Below are positions 34,938-43,343 of a stretch of 64,000 nucleotides of DNA, piece after piece (position 1 is the stretch's first letter; the number at the start of each line of letters is the position of its first letter). The DNA lies in the NCBI RefSeq assembly GCF_001653515.1, contig NZ_LYOY01000051.1, forward strand, positions 516,001-580,000, in the 5' to 3' direction. The DNA is from Streptomyces sp. ERV7. Lineage in GTDB: Bacteria > Actinomycetota > Actinomycetes > Streptomycetales > Streptomycetaceae. The notes beneath the pieces are model-generated. The model saw nothing but the letters and a program-made list of their open reading frames with translations. It was not told the DNA's origin and did no database searches. The position numbers and the translations under genes are program-made.

Positions 34938-35342
34938 TTAGTACCAGTGGTGGGCCTGCCAGAAGTTCCAGGCACCGACCGGGCTGCCGTAGCGGTCGTT
35001 CATGTAGTCCAGGCCCCACTTGATCTGGGTGGCCGGGTTCGTCTTCCAGTCCGCACCGGCCGAAGCCATCTTCGACGCCGGCAGGGCCTGGACCAGGCCG
35101 TACGCACCCGAAGAGGAGTTCGTGGCGGTGTGGTCCCAGCCACTCTCGTGGGAAACGATATTGCTGAACGCCGCGAACTGCGCCGGGTCCTTGATCATCT
35201 GCTGGGCGATCGCCTTGGCACTCACCGGGGCCGCCTGAGCGGGAACGGTGGCAAGCAGGGAACCGGCGGCACCGAGAGCCACGACGGTACCCGCGAGGGT
35301 CTTCTTCGAAGCGGCGATGCGGCGGATGACGGACTTGGACAC
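34938..35342 (-). CDS. Secreted lytic transglycosylase (SLT domain)
   Basis: The GTG at 35342, after GAAAGG, gives 134 residues with a signal peptide (SKKTLAGTVVALGAAGSLLATVPAQA, cleaved near AQAAP). The mature 90 residues are a compact transglycosylase: catalytic Glu in SHESGW, then SSSGAYGLVQALP and the ending WGLDYMNDRYGSPVGAWNFWQAHHWY. Similar small Streptomyces proteins remodel peptidoglycan. The mRNA leader contains two adjacent hairpins. A longer frame upstream passes through those hairpins and is not supported. Confidence 0.9.
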   Translation of the reverse strand: MSKSVIRRIAASKKTLAGTVVALGAAGSLLATVPAQAAPVSAKAIAQQMIKDPAQFAAFSNIVSHESGWDHTATNSSSGAYGLVQALPASKMASAGADWKTNPATQIKWGLDYMNDRYGSPVGAWNFWQAHHWY

Positions 35343-35945
35343 AGACGGGCCTTTCGCAGGAAACAAGGACAGTCGCGGCATGCCAGAGGCATGCGTGAGC
35401 CACTCACGCGAGGGAGAGGGGATCGTCTGCGGCGGGAAGAAAACACCCGGGCCGCTGCGGCGACTCATCCAGTTCTACCGACCCCCCGCCACCCTGGCAA
35501 CGACCCCTCTTACTAGGCGGCCTCGCAGCCGGGGACCAGCGACCCCGCCACACCCGGGACGGGCTTCGCGCAGGTGAAAGCCGGTCCCAGGGACCGCCAT
35601 CACGGCCACCAGAAGCTACTAGCCTCCTACGTATGTGACCTGGGTCCTATGGGCCGAGTCACCCCCACCCCACCTAAATGTCACGAAAAGTAACCACCTA
35701 TACCCTTCCGAGATGCCGGTGGGACGGAGCGACCACCTCGGAAACAGAGGAGCAGGGCGGGCTGGGCACGGTGCATCACAGGTCGGTACCGAACCGCCCT
35801 GTCCCGATCAGGTGCTCCACGTGGGCGCGACGCGTCCGCAGGCGCTCGTGTCGTACACCGTGGAGCAGCGGTGGGCTGTGGAAGGGTGACGGCCATGTGG
35901 CCGGGCCCGGGGGCTCGGCCTGGCCCTGCCCCGAAGGAGTCGTCG
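35343..35945. other. Long intergenic region with structured leader
   Basis: Within this 603-base gap two adjacent perfect hairpins lie about 35-65 bases before the transglycosylase start: GCATGCC-AGA-GGCATGC (35378-35394) and GCGTGAG-CCA-CTCACGC (35393-35409). They share two bases and would compete or stack in the leader RNA. Further upstream, 35670-35700 is AT-rich (GTCACGAAAAGTAACC) and a likely promoter or activator site. I looked for the c-di-AMP riboswitch often found before such genes and did not find its conserved core. No gene was recognised. Confidence 0.5.
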
Positions 35946-36761
35946 ATGGCCCGGGTACGTGCCGGTGATGTGGTGCTGCACTACGAGGAAGTCGGCGACG
36001 GCGAGCCGCTGGTTCTGGTGCACGGCTCGTGGAACGACCACTACGCCTGGCAAGCGGCCGTCGAGGCCGACCTCAAAGCGAGTTTCCGCGTCGTGGCGTA
36101 CGACCGGCGGGGCCACGGCCACAGCGAGGCCGTGCCGGGCCAGGGCACCCGGCGGCAGGACGAGGACGACCTGGCGGCGCTGATCGAGGCGCTGGGGATG
36201 GCGCCCGCGCATGTCGCCGGGAACTCCTTCGGCGCGGCGACCGCCGTGGGCCTGGCCGCCCGCCGCCCCGAGCTGTTCAAGACCCTCACCCTCCACGAAC
36301 CCCCACTGGTCGCACTGGTCCTCGACGACCCCGCCTCGATGAGCGAGCTCCGGCCGGTGATGGGCACCATCGACGCGGTGAAGGACCTGCTGCGCAAGGG
36401 CGAGGACGCGGCGGGCGCGAAGCTGTTCGTGGAAGGGGTGGCGCTCGGCCCCGGGGCGTGGGAGACGCTGCCCGAGCCCCTGCGGGCCACGTTCATCGCC
36501 CATGCCCAGACCTGGCTCGACGAGCAGCGGGACCCGGCGTGGTCCGCCCTGGACCTCGACGCGCTCGGTGCCTGCGCTGTCCCGGTGCTGCTCAGCCACG
36601 GCACCGAGAGCCCGGCCTGGTTCACCACCGTCCTCGACCGCCTGGCCGCCGTCCTGCCCCACGCCCGGCGCCACACCTTCCACGGCGCGGGACACATCCC
36701 GCACATGACCCATCCGCAGGAGTACGCGCAGGTGCTCACCCAGTTCGCCCGCGGGGCGTGA
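35946..36761 (+). CDS. Alpha/beta hydrolase
   Basis: The 271-residue protein starts at the ATG at 35946, after GAAGGAG. It has HGSWNDHYAW (oxyanion region), YDRRGHGHSE, nucleophile elbow GNSFGA and catalytic His in HGAGHIPHMTHP, the standard layout of epoxide-hydrolase/haloperoxidase-like hydrolases. Substrate unknown. It converges with a small conserved protein gene, with a hairpin terminator between. Confidence 0.9.
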   Translation: MARVRAGDVVLHYEEVGDGEPLVLVHGSWNDHYAWQAAVEADLKASFRVVAYDRRGHGHSEAVPGQGTRRQDEDDLAALIEALGMAPAHVAGNSFGAATAVGLAARRPELFKTLTLHEPPLVALVLDDPASMSELRPVMGTIDAVKDLLRKGEDAAGAKLFVEGVALGPGAWETLPEPLRATFIAHAQTWLDEQRDPAWSALDLDALGACAVPVLLSHGTESPAWFTTVLDRLAAVLPHARRHTFHGAGHIPHMTHPQEYAQVLTQFARGA

Positions 36762-36766
36762 CACCG

Positions 36767-36791
36767 GTCCGGCCGACATGCTCGGCCGGAC
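36767..36791. terminator. Bidirectional hairpin terminator
   Basis: GTCCGGCCGA (36767-36776), loop CATGC, TCGGCCGGAC (36782-36791): a perfect 10-bp stem six bases after the hydrolase stop and between two convergent genes. It could stop transcription from both sides. Confidence 0.7.
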
Positions 36792-36863
36792 GGCCCGGAT
36801 CATGCATTCATCCACCGCCCGCTCGACCGACGGGAACGGGACGGGGACCGGGACCGGGAACGG

Positions 36864-37085
36864 CTAGTGTCGGTTGCGCGGGTGATTACGCGCCATCCGC
36901 TCATTGCCGTGCTTGTACGCACCCGTCCAGCGGGCCATCGCCAGTTGGGCATCACCCGACTCGACCTCGGCGAGGAACTTCTCGGCACGTGCACCACGCA
37001 ACGTGCCGGCCGACCGGCCCTGGTGGGTGATCGTCACGCTGCCGTCCGGACGCTGGTCATAGGTGAAACCGAAGGGTCTTGGCAT
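36864..37085 (-). CDS. Small conserved protein, unknown function
   Basis: The ATG at 37085 gives 73 residues beginning MPRPFGFTYDQRPDGSV and containing VTITHQGRSAGTLRGARAEKFLAEVESGD and a basic end (NERMARNHPRNRH). The short beta-rich start and the Arg/His tail suggest a nucleic-acid-associated or ribosome-related small protein. Related short proteins are common in Streptomyces without assigned function. The frame continues upstream but without a site. Confidence 0.7.
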   Translation of the reverse strand: MPRPFGFTYDQRPDGSVTITHQGRSAGTLRGARAEKFLAEVESGDAQLAMARWTGAYKHGNERMARNHPRNRH

Positions 37086-37665
37086 GGTCGGGATCTTAGG
37101 CACCCGGGCGGACTCACCGGAACCGAATATTTTCCGGTGCCGTCCAGCATGATCCGAACACCTCTGGGGGCAGCAGGTCAAGCCACGCTCGTCGGGGTGG
37201 AGGACGGAAGACTGTACGCCCATGCCGCGACGACCTGCGTGATCCTCCCCGCGACCGGCGCCGGGCCCGCCTGACGCCCGGGTGGCAGACACCGTCGGGG
37301 AGAAGTCCGCGCTCCCGTTGAGCGTGACGTTGGGTGAGGCGTTGGGTGAAGCGTGGGGGCCGGAGCGGCGCGGCAGACGGTGGGGCCGCCGTTGTGCACC
37401 GGACGTCAGGCAGGTGGCCTGAACTCCTCTGATGTCTGCGCCAGTTGATGACGTCGGGGGCGCGGCGAGTGTCGCCAATACCCCCGTTCGCACGCGGGGC
37501 AGGCGGGTGCCCACGAGGATGCGGCCGATCGACCGCCGCCAGGGCGCGACTTGGTGGGGTTGACGCACGTATGACACGCCGAAGGCGCGCATAACGTCGT
37601 ATGGGTGTTGAGTGGAAATGAAGGCCCCTAACTGGGGCAATACGGTAATTGAAAGGTGTTCCACC
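37086..37665. other. Intergenic region, no recognised gene
   Basis: No gene is supported in these 580 bases. A short G/T-rich stretch (around 37318-37360) repeats GTTGGGTGA/GCGTTGGGTGA. A GAAAGG site at about 37651-37656 precedes the GTG at 37666, which opens a signal-peptide-like reading frame (see next entry). Confidence 0.4.
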
Positions 37666-37827
37666 GTGCATCTGCTCCCCCGTCACCGTCGTCCGCTGTG
37701 GCCCCTGGCCCTCATCGCCGCAGCCGGGGTGATCGCCGCAGCGCCGACCGCTGCCGCCACCACGCACACGGCCGGCGCCCCTGCCGCCGCGGCCGCCCAG
37801 AACCCCACCCCGACACGGAGGCTCCCC
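37666..37827 (+). pseudogene. Signal-peptide-like reading frame fused in frame to the [2Fe-2S] gene
   Basis: From GTG 37666 the frame reads MHLLPRHRRPLWPLALIAA, then GVIAAAPTAAATT and an Ala/Thr/Pro-rich stretch: a good Sec signal peptide and linker. It then runs straight into the [2Fe-2S] ferredoxin-like domain. A cytoplasmic dehydrogenase subunit should not have a signal peptide. The likeliest reading is that an older secreted-protein gene was cut by a deletion here. The [2Fe-2S] gene keeps its own GGAGG and GTG at 37828. Confidence 0.45.
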
Positions 37828-38139
37828 GTGGCCCGAACCCCCGCCGACCTGGTCGGCACGCGCACCGGCCCACCTTTCGAGATCACCTTCGGGGACCGGC
37901 CCGTGCCCGCGCTGCCCGGGCAGTCCGTCGCCGCCGCACTGTGGGCCGCGGGCATCCTCGCCTGGCGGACCACCCGCACCGCCGGCCGGCCGCGCGGCGC
38001 GTTCTGCGGCATCGGGCAGTGCTACGACTGCCTCGCCACCATCAACGGACAGCCCAACCGCAGGGCCTGCCTGGTCCCCGCCCACCCCGGAGACACGGTG
38101 ATCGCCCAGGAAGGACACGGCCATGCGTCCCTCGGCTGA
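37828..38139 (+). CDS. [2Fe-2S] subunit of D-hydroxyproline dehydrogenase-type complex (HcnA-like)
   Basis: The 103-residue protein from GTG 37828 (GGAGG site, six-base spacing) is a ferredoxin-like [2Fe-2S] protein: CGIGQCYDCLATING and RACLV provide Cys ligands in C-x4-C-x2-C...C order. Proteins of this kind form the small subunit of HcnABC/OoxABC-type and D-hydroxyproline dehydrogenase complexes. The stop overlaps the following FAD-subunit gene by 17 bases, and a DapA-type deaminase and a hydroxyproline epimerase gene follow. An exported longer form (from 37666) cannot be excluded. Confidence 0.85.
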   Translation: MARTPADLVGTRTGPPFEITFGDRPVPALPGQSVAAALWAAGILAWRTTRTAGRPRGAFCGIGQCYDCLATINGQPNRRACLVPAHPGDTVIAQEGHGHASLG

Positions 38140-39627
38140 GACGCCCGCGCCGCCCGAGGCGCACACATACGACCTCGCGGTGATCGGCGCGGGCTGCGCC
38201 GGGCTCTCCGGTGCCGTCACCGCCTCCGAACTCGGGCTGTCCGTAGCCCTGTTGGACGCTTCGCCGCAGATCGGCGGCCAGTTCTTCCGGCACCCGGCGC
38301 CTGCCGTCGGTGCGGTGCGCCCCGAGGCCCTGCACCACGACTGGTCCCTGTTCACCGGGCTCCGCCGACGTCTGGAGGCGAGCGCGGTGGACCGTCTCGG
38401 CGGCCACCACGTGTGTTCACCGGGCTCCGCCGACGTCTGGAGGCGAGCGCGGTGGACCGTCTCGGCGGCCACCACGTGTGGACCGTTACCCGCGACGGAG
38501 AGGAAGGGCCCTGGGTGGTGCACGCCGTCACCGGGGCCGACGGAGGCGAGGAGCGGGCGGTACGGGTCCGGGCGCGGGCGGTGCTGCTGGCGACCGGCGC
38601 GTACGAGCGCCAACTGCCCTTCCCCGGCTGGACCCTGCCGGGTGTCGTGGGTGCGGGCGGGGCGCAGGCCATGCTGAAGTCCGGCCTGGTGCTGCCCGGC
38701 CGACGGGTCGTCGTGGCGGGCAGCGGTCCGCTCCTGCTCGCCGTCGCCGCCTCGCTCGCGGCGGCCGGCGCCACCGTCCCGGCCGTGGTCGAGGCGTCCG
38801 CGTACACCCCGTACGCACGCGAACTGCCCGCGCTCGCCCGCAATCCCGGCAAACTGGGCGAGGGCGCGCTGTACGGCGGCGGACTGCTGCGGCACCGGGT
38901 GCGGCTGCTGACCCGGCACGCGGTGACGGCCGCGCACGGCAGCGACCGCGTCGAGGCCGTGACGGTGTCCCGGCTCGACCGCGACTGGCGGCCCGTCCCG
39001 GGCAGTGACCGCCGGGTGCCGTGCGACGCGCTCGCGGTCGGCCACGGGCTCGTCCCCCAGCTGGAGCTGGCCACCGGCCTGGGCTGCGCCACCCGCCGTA
39101 CGGCCGACGGCACCCTCGCCCTGGACCTCGACCCCGCACAGCGCACCTCGGTTCCCGGGATCTGGGCGGCGGGCGAGACCGGTGGCATCGGAGGCGCTCA
39201 ACTGGCCCTCGCCGAGGGCGAACTGGCGGCGGCGTCGATCGCGTACGAGCTCAAGGGGACCCCGCGCCCGCGCTGGGCCGCCGCCCGGGTGCGGCGGCGT
39301 GCGCGGCTGCGCCGTTTCGCGGAGGCGATGGCGGCCGCGCACCGGCCCGGGGACGGCTGGACCGGGTGGCTGGACGACGCGACCCTGGTGTGCCGCTGCG
39401 AGGAGGTCCCGGCGGGGCGGATCAAGGAGGCCGTGGCGGAGCTCGGCGCGTCCGACGCCCGTACCGTGAAACTGCTGACCAGAGCAGGTATGGGCTGGTG
39501 CCAGGGCAGGATGTGCGGCCACGCCGTGGCCTGCCTCGCGGGTGGCGCACCGGGCGAGGAGCGGCGGCCGCTGTCCTGCCCGGTGGAGCTCGGTCACCTC
39601 GCCCAACTGCCCCCGTCCGCAGGCTGA
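38123..39627 (+). pseudogene. FAD-dependent oxidoreductase subunit, frameshifted by a 65-bp duplication
   Basis: The protein starts MRPSAETPAPP with the FAD motif VIGAGCAGLSGAV (about residue 20). The frame is broken after about residue 97 because 65 bases (38349-38413) are repeated exactly at 38414-38478. Removing one copy restores a single 479-residue frame. The rest has ATGAYERQLPFPGWTLPGV, the second nucleotide-binding motif VVVAGSGPLLLAVAASLAAAGA, and a C-terminal BFD-like [2Fe-2S] domain (CRCEEVPAGRIKEA, WCQGRMCGHAV). This is the alpha subunit of the HcnB/OoxA-type dehydrogenase. A GTG at 38413 could restart translation and give a truncated product lacking the FAD motif. It may be a real mutation or a sequencing artefact. 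Confidence 0.9.
38349..38478 (+). repeat. Exact tandem duplication, 65 bp x 2
   Basis: The units are 38349-38413 and 38414-38478, identical over all 65 bases. Both begin TGTTCACCGGGC and end CACCACGTG. Since 65 is not divisible by three, the reading frame shifts by two. A slip that loses one copy would restore the gene, so the change could be reversible. Confidence 0.95.
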
Positions 39628-39685
39628 CCGCAGGCGTTCGAGGCCCGCCGCGCACATCTCGTACGCGGCCGTGCGCGTGTGGCTC

Positions 39686-39735
39686 TTGTGGCCGCCATGG
39701 GCGCGCCAGTAAAATGTCACACACCACACTAGGGA
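39686..39735 (+). promoter_or_regulatory. Promoter and possible operator before the DapA-type gene
   Basis: TTGTGG (39686-39691) and TAAAAT (39710-39715) are 18 bases apart and look like a housekeeping -35/-10 pair. TGTCACACACCACAC follows directly from 39715, a possible GntR/FadR-type site. The element lies inside the gap between the FAD subunit and the deaminase gene, so the latter two catabolic genes may have their own promoter. Confidence 0.45.
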
Positions 39736-39742
39736 GTCACCG

Positions 39743-40672
39743 ATGACGTCTGCCCAGACCGCCGTGTCCGCCCGCTCCTCCACCGCCCGGCAGCCCTGGC
39801 GCGGCATCATGGTCGCCACCGCGCTGCCGTTGCGCGAGGACCTGTCCGTGGACTACGACGCCTATGGCGCGCATGTGCGCTGGCTGATCGACAACGGCTG
39901 CGACGGTGTCGTGCCCAACGGTTCCCTCGGTGAGTACCAGACCCTCACCGACGAGGAGCGGGCCCGCGTCGTGCGGGTCGCCGTGGAGGCGGCGGGCGAC
40001 GGGGCCCGGGTGATGCCGGGCGTCGCCGCGTACGGCAGTGCCGAGTCGCGCCGCTGGGCCGAACAGGCCGCCGAAGCCGGCGCCGGATCCGTGCTGCTGC
40101 TGCCGCCCAACGCCTACCGCGCCGACGAGACCGCCGTACGCGCCCACTACGGCGAAGTCGCCCGCGCGGGGCTGCCGGTCGTCGCGTACAACAACCCCAT
40201 CGACACCAAGGTCGACCTCACCCCCGCCCTCCTCGCCGAGCTCCACCGCGACGGCAGTATCGTCGCCGTCAAGGAGTTCAGCGGAGACGTGCGCCGCGCC
40301 TATGAGATCGCCGAACTCGCCCCCGAACTCGACCTGTTGATCGGCGCCGACGACGTCCTGCTCGAACTCGCCCTCGCGGGCGCCGTCGGCTGGATCGCCG
40401 GATACCCCAACGCGCTGCCCGCCGCCTGCGCCGAGCTCTACCACGCCGCCGTCGCCGGAGACCTGACCACGGCCGTACCGCTCTACCGCTCCCTGCACTC
40501 CCTGCTGCGCTGGGACTCCAAGACCGAGTTCGTCCAGTCCATCAAGCTGTCGATGGACATCGCCGGACGGCCCGGCGGCCCGGTCCGCCCGCCGCGCGCC
40601 CCGCTCTCCGGGGAGATCGAGGCAGGGGTGCGCCCGGCCACCGAGAAGGCACTCGCGGAAGGACTTCGCTGA
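39743..40672 (+). CDS. DapA-family deaminase/lyase, likely pyrroline-4-hydroxy-2-carboxylate deaminase
   Basis: The 309-residue TIM-barrel protein matches dihydrodipicolinate synthase relatives: NGSLGEYQTLTDEER, PVVAYNNPIDTKVDLTP, and the Schiff-base lysine in VAVKEFSGD near residue 175. In hydroxyproline breakdown the LhpC-type member of this family turns 1-pyrroline-4-hydroxy-2-carboxylate into 2-oxoglutarate semialdehyde with loss of ammonia. The FAD/[2Fe-2S] dehydrogenase subunits upstream and the epimerase two bases downstream support that role over lysine synthesis. GGGAG precedes the ATG. Confidence 0.87.
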   Translation: MTSAQTAVSARSSTARQPWRGIMVATALPLREDLSVDYDAYGAHVRWLIDNGCDGVVPNGSLGEYQTLTDEERARVVRVAVEAAGDGARVMPGVAAYGSAESRRWAEQAAEAGAGSVLLLPPNAYRADETAVRAHYGEVARAGLPVVAYNNPIDTKVDLTPALLAELHRDGSIVAVKEFSGDVRRAYEIAELAPELDLLIGADDVLLELALAGAVGWIAGYPNALPAACAELYHAAVAGDLTTAVPLYRSLHSLLRWDSKTEFVQSIKLSMDIAGRPGGPVRPPRAPLSGEIEAGVRPATEKALAEGLR

Positions 40673-40674
40673 CC

Positions 40675-41676
40675 ATGCGCACACGTCACGTCTACCACGC
40701 GGTCGACTCGCACACCGAGGGCATGCCGACCCGGGTGATCACGGGCGGAGTCGGGGTCATCCCCGGCGCCACCATGGCCGAGAAGCGGCTCCACTTCCTC
40801 GACCGCCTGGACGACCTGCGCACCCTGCTGATGTACGAGCCGCGCGGCCACGCCTCCATGAGCGGCGCGATCCTCCAGCCGCCCACCCGCCCCGACGCCG
40901 ACTACGGCGTCCTCTACATCGAGGTGTCCGGGCTGCTGCCGATGTGCGGCCACGGCACGATCGGCGTGGCCACCGTGCTCGTCGAGACCGGGATGGTGGA
41001 GGTGAGCGAACCGGTCACCACGGTCCGTCTGGACACCCCCGCCGGCCTGGTGAGCGTCGACGTGCGGGTGGAGGACGGCGAGGCGAAGTCGGTCACGTTC
41101 ACCAACGTGCCCGCCTTCTGCCTCGGACTCGACCGCAAGGTGGAGGTGCCCGGGTACGGCACGGTCACCTACGACATCGCGTACGGCGGGAACTTCTACG
41201 CGTTCGTCCACCTCGACGACCTGGGGCTGCCCTTCGACAGGGCGCGCAAGGACGATCTGCTCGGCGCCGGGCTGGCGATCATGGACGCCATCAATGCCAC
41301 CGACCGGCCGGTGCATCCGGTGAACCCGGAGATCGGCGGCGTCAAGCACGTCTACCTCACCGCGCCCGGCTCGGACGCGGTCCGCTCCCGGCACGCCATG
41401 GCGATCCACCCCGGGTGGTTCGACCGCTCCCCGTGCGGCACCGGCACCTCCGCGCGGATGGCGCAGCTGCACGCCCGGGGCGAACTGCCGCTCCACCGCG
41501 ACTTCGTCAACGAGTCCTTCATCGGTACGGAGTTCACCGGCCGGCTCGTCGAGGAGACCACGGTCGGCGGTCTGGTCGCGGTGGTGCCGACGGTGACCGG
41601 ACGCGCCTGGATCACGGGGACGGCCCAGTACTTCCTGGACCCGTCCGACCCCTTCCCGGCCGGGTTCCTGCTGTGA
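40675..41676 (+). CDS. 4-hydroxyproline 2-epimerase (proline racemase family)
   Basis: The 333-residue protein has both catalytic Cys motifs of the proline racemase family: LLPMCGHGTIG (about residue 88) and DRSPCGTGTSARMAQL (about 252). With two Cys it would be a racemase or epimerase rather than a trans-3-hydroxyproline dehydratase, where the second Cys-type position is changed. It would convert trans-4-hydroxy-L-proline to cis-4-hydroxy-D-proline, the substrate of the dehydrogenase encoded upstream. It begins two bases after the DapA-type gene, so they share a transcript. Confidence 0.9.
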   Translation: MRTRHVYHAVDSHTEGMPTRVITGGVGVIPGATMAEKRLHFLDRLDDLRTLLMYEPRGHASMSGAILQPPTRPDADYGVLYIEVSGLLPMCGHGTIGVATVLVETGMVEVSEPVTTVRLDTPAGLVSVDVRVEDGEAKSVTFTNVPAFCLGLDRKVEVPGYGTVTYDIAYGGNFYAFVHLDDLGLPFDRARKDDLLGAGLAIMDAINATDRPVHPVNPEIGGVKHVYLTAPGSDAVRSRHAMAIHPGWFDRSPCGTGTSARMAQLHARGELPLHRDFVNESFIGTEFTGRLVEETTVGGLVAVVPTVTGRAWITGTAQYFLDPSDPFPAGFLL

Positions 41677-41780
41677 CGGGACACGGCACGGGCCTTCCCG
41701 GGGCGGGCCCCGCCCTGGTCGGCGCCGAGGAGCCGCACCCGCCGCGACTGGTGGGAGCCGCTGCGCCAGAGGGCCGCCTT

Positions 41781-42683
41781 GTGAGCGGGAGCTGGCTGGT
41801 CACGGGGGCGGGCGGGATGCTCGGCCGCGAGGTGGCGGCCCGGCTCGCGGGCCGCGACGCGCTCGCCCTCGGCCGCTCGGCGCTCGATCTGACGGACGCG
41901 GCGGCGGTGGCGGCGACGGTGGCCGGCGTCCGGCCGGACGTCGTCGTCAACTGCGCCGCGTGGACGGCCGTCGACGACGCCGAGACCTGCGAGGACGGGG
42001 CGCTGAGGATCAACGGCGAGGGCGCGTCCCACCTGGCGCGCGCCTGCGCCCGCGCCGGTTCGGTGCTGCTGCATGTCTCCACCGACTACGTCTTCGCGGG
42101 CGACGCCACCGCCCCGTACCCGGAGAACGCCCCGACCGGCCCGCGCACCGCGTACGGCCGGACCAAGCTGGCGGGCGAGCGGGCGGTGCGCGCGCTGCTG
42201 CCGCGCACCGGCCATGTGGTGCGGACCGGCTGGCTGTACGGGGCGGGCGGCGCCAACTTCGTCCGGACCATGATCCGGCTGGAGTCGGCGCGCGAGCACC
42301 TGGACGTCGTGGACGACCAGCGCGGCCAGCCCACCTGGACCGCCGACCTCGCCGACCGGCTGGTCCGGCTCGGCGACGCGGCGCTGGCCGGGGCCGCGCC
42401 CGCCGGGCACTGGCACGGCACCAGCAGTGGCCACGGCACCTGGTGCGAGCTGGCCCGGGAGACGTTCCGGCTGCTCGGCGCGGACCCGGCGCGGGTGCGT
42501 CCCACCACCAGCGCGGCCTACGCGCGCCCGGCGCCACGCCCCGCGTACAGCGTCCTCGGCCACGACCGCTGGCGCGAGGCGGGGCTCACGCCGATCAGGC
42601 ACTGGCGGGAGGCCCTGGCCGAGGCGCTGCCCGCGCTCGTGACGGCCGAGCGGGCGGGCGAGCCGTCGGCGCTGCCCGCCTGA
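41781..42683 (+). CDS. rmlD: dTDP-4-dehydrorhamnose reductase
   Basis: The 300-residue short-chain reductase has WLVTGAGGMLGREV, then VNCAAWTAVDDAE, STDYVFAGD, the catalytic Tyr/Lys in TAYGRTKLAGE and GQPTWTADLADRLVRLG, all typical of RmlD. It makes dTDP-L-rhamnose from the 4-keto sugar using NADPH. The GTG at 41781 gives the normal N-terminus. A GTG at 41673 that overlaps the epimerase stop is in frame and would add a 36-residue prefix; I consider it less likely. rmlC is next, on the other strand. Confidence 0.92.
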   Translation: MSGSWLVTGAGGMLGREVAARLAGRDALALGRSALDLTDAAAVAATVAGVRPDVVVNCAAWTAVDDAETCEDGALRINGEGASHLARACARAGSVLLHVSTDYVFAGDATAPYPENAPTGPRTAYGRTKLAGERAVRALLPRTGHVVRTGWLYGAGGANFVRTMIRLESAREHLDVVDDQRGQPTWTADLADRLVRLGDAALAGAAPAGHWHGTSSGHGTWCELARETFRLLGADPARVRPTTSAAYARPAPRPAYSVLGHDRWREAGLTPIRHWREALAEALPALVTAERAGEPSALPA

Positions 42684-42731
42684 ACAGAGCCCGTCCGAAC
42701 ACCGCTCGCCTCCGGACCACCCGCCTGAACG

Positions 42732-43343
42732 TCACTGCTGGGCCGGGACCAGGGTCCGCTGCCTCGCGTACCAGGCCGTGCAGTCCGCGTACGAGGGCAG
42801 CAGGCCCCGCTCCCCGGCCTCGGCCAGGAGCGGGGCGGCGGCGTCCTTCGGGGAGAGCAGCGGGGTGAGGTGCGTCGGCCAGTCGATGGCCAGGTCCGGG
42901 TCGAGCGGATGGACGCCGTGCTCGCGGGTCGGCGCGTACCCCTCGGAGCAGAGGTAGACGACCGTCGCGTCCTCGGTGAGCGCCATGAACGCGTGCCCCA
43001 GGCCCTCGGCGATGTGGACGGCCCGGTGGTCCCGGTCGTCGAGCAGGACCTGCTCCCAGCGCTTGAAGGTGGGCGAACCGGTCCGCAGGTCCACCACCAC
43101 GTCCAGGACCGAGCCGCGTACGCACTTGACGTACTTCGCCTGGCCGGGCGGCACGTCCGCGAAGTGCACACCGCGCACGGTGCCCCGCGCCGACACCGAG
43201 CAGTTGGCCTGCGCGAGGCCGAGGCCGTGGCCGGTGGCGGCCGCGAACCGGTCGTCCTTGAACCACTCGTGGAAGCTGCCCCGGCCGTCCAGGAACACCT
43301 GCGGCTCGACGACCCAGGCGCCTTCGATGCTCAACTCGCGCAT
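42732..43343 (-). CDS. rmlC: dTDP-4-dehydrorhamnose 3,5-epimerase
   Basis: The 203-residue cupin protein contains LDGRGSFHEWFK, QANCSVSARGTVRGVHFADVPPGQAKYVKCV, and the GLGHAFMALTEDATVVYLCSEGYAP segment, matching RmlC (catalytic His in RGVHF). It provides the substrate for RmlD. Its start overlaps the end of the glycosyltransferase gene by 13 bases, so the two are co-expressed. The synthase/dehydratase genes rmlA and rmlB are not in the window. Confidence 0.93.
   Translation of the reverse strand: MRELSIEGAWVVEPQVFLDGRGSFHEWFKDDRFAAATGHGLGLAQANCSVSARGTVRGVHFADVPPGQAKYVKCVRGSVLDVVVDLRTGSPTFKRWEQVLLDDRDHRAVHIAEGLGHAFMALTEDATVVYLCSEGYAPTREHGVHPLDPDLAIDWPTHLTPLLSPKDAAAPLLAEAGERGLLPSYADCTAWYARQRTLVPAQQ

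Noticed and set aside
35343..35700. c-di-AMP (ydaO-type) riboswitch before the transglycosylase
   Set aside because: The conserved GGGxGAATC-type core and the pseudoknot elements were not found in the leader.
37114..39819. 901-residue minus-strand reading frame over the hydroxyproline genes
   Set aside because: Composition is typical of an antisense shadow (Arg/Gly/Ala-rich) and it spans several real genes.
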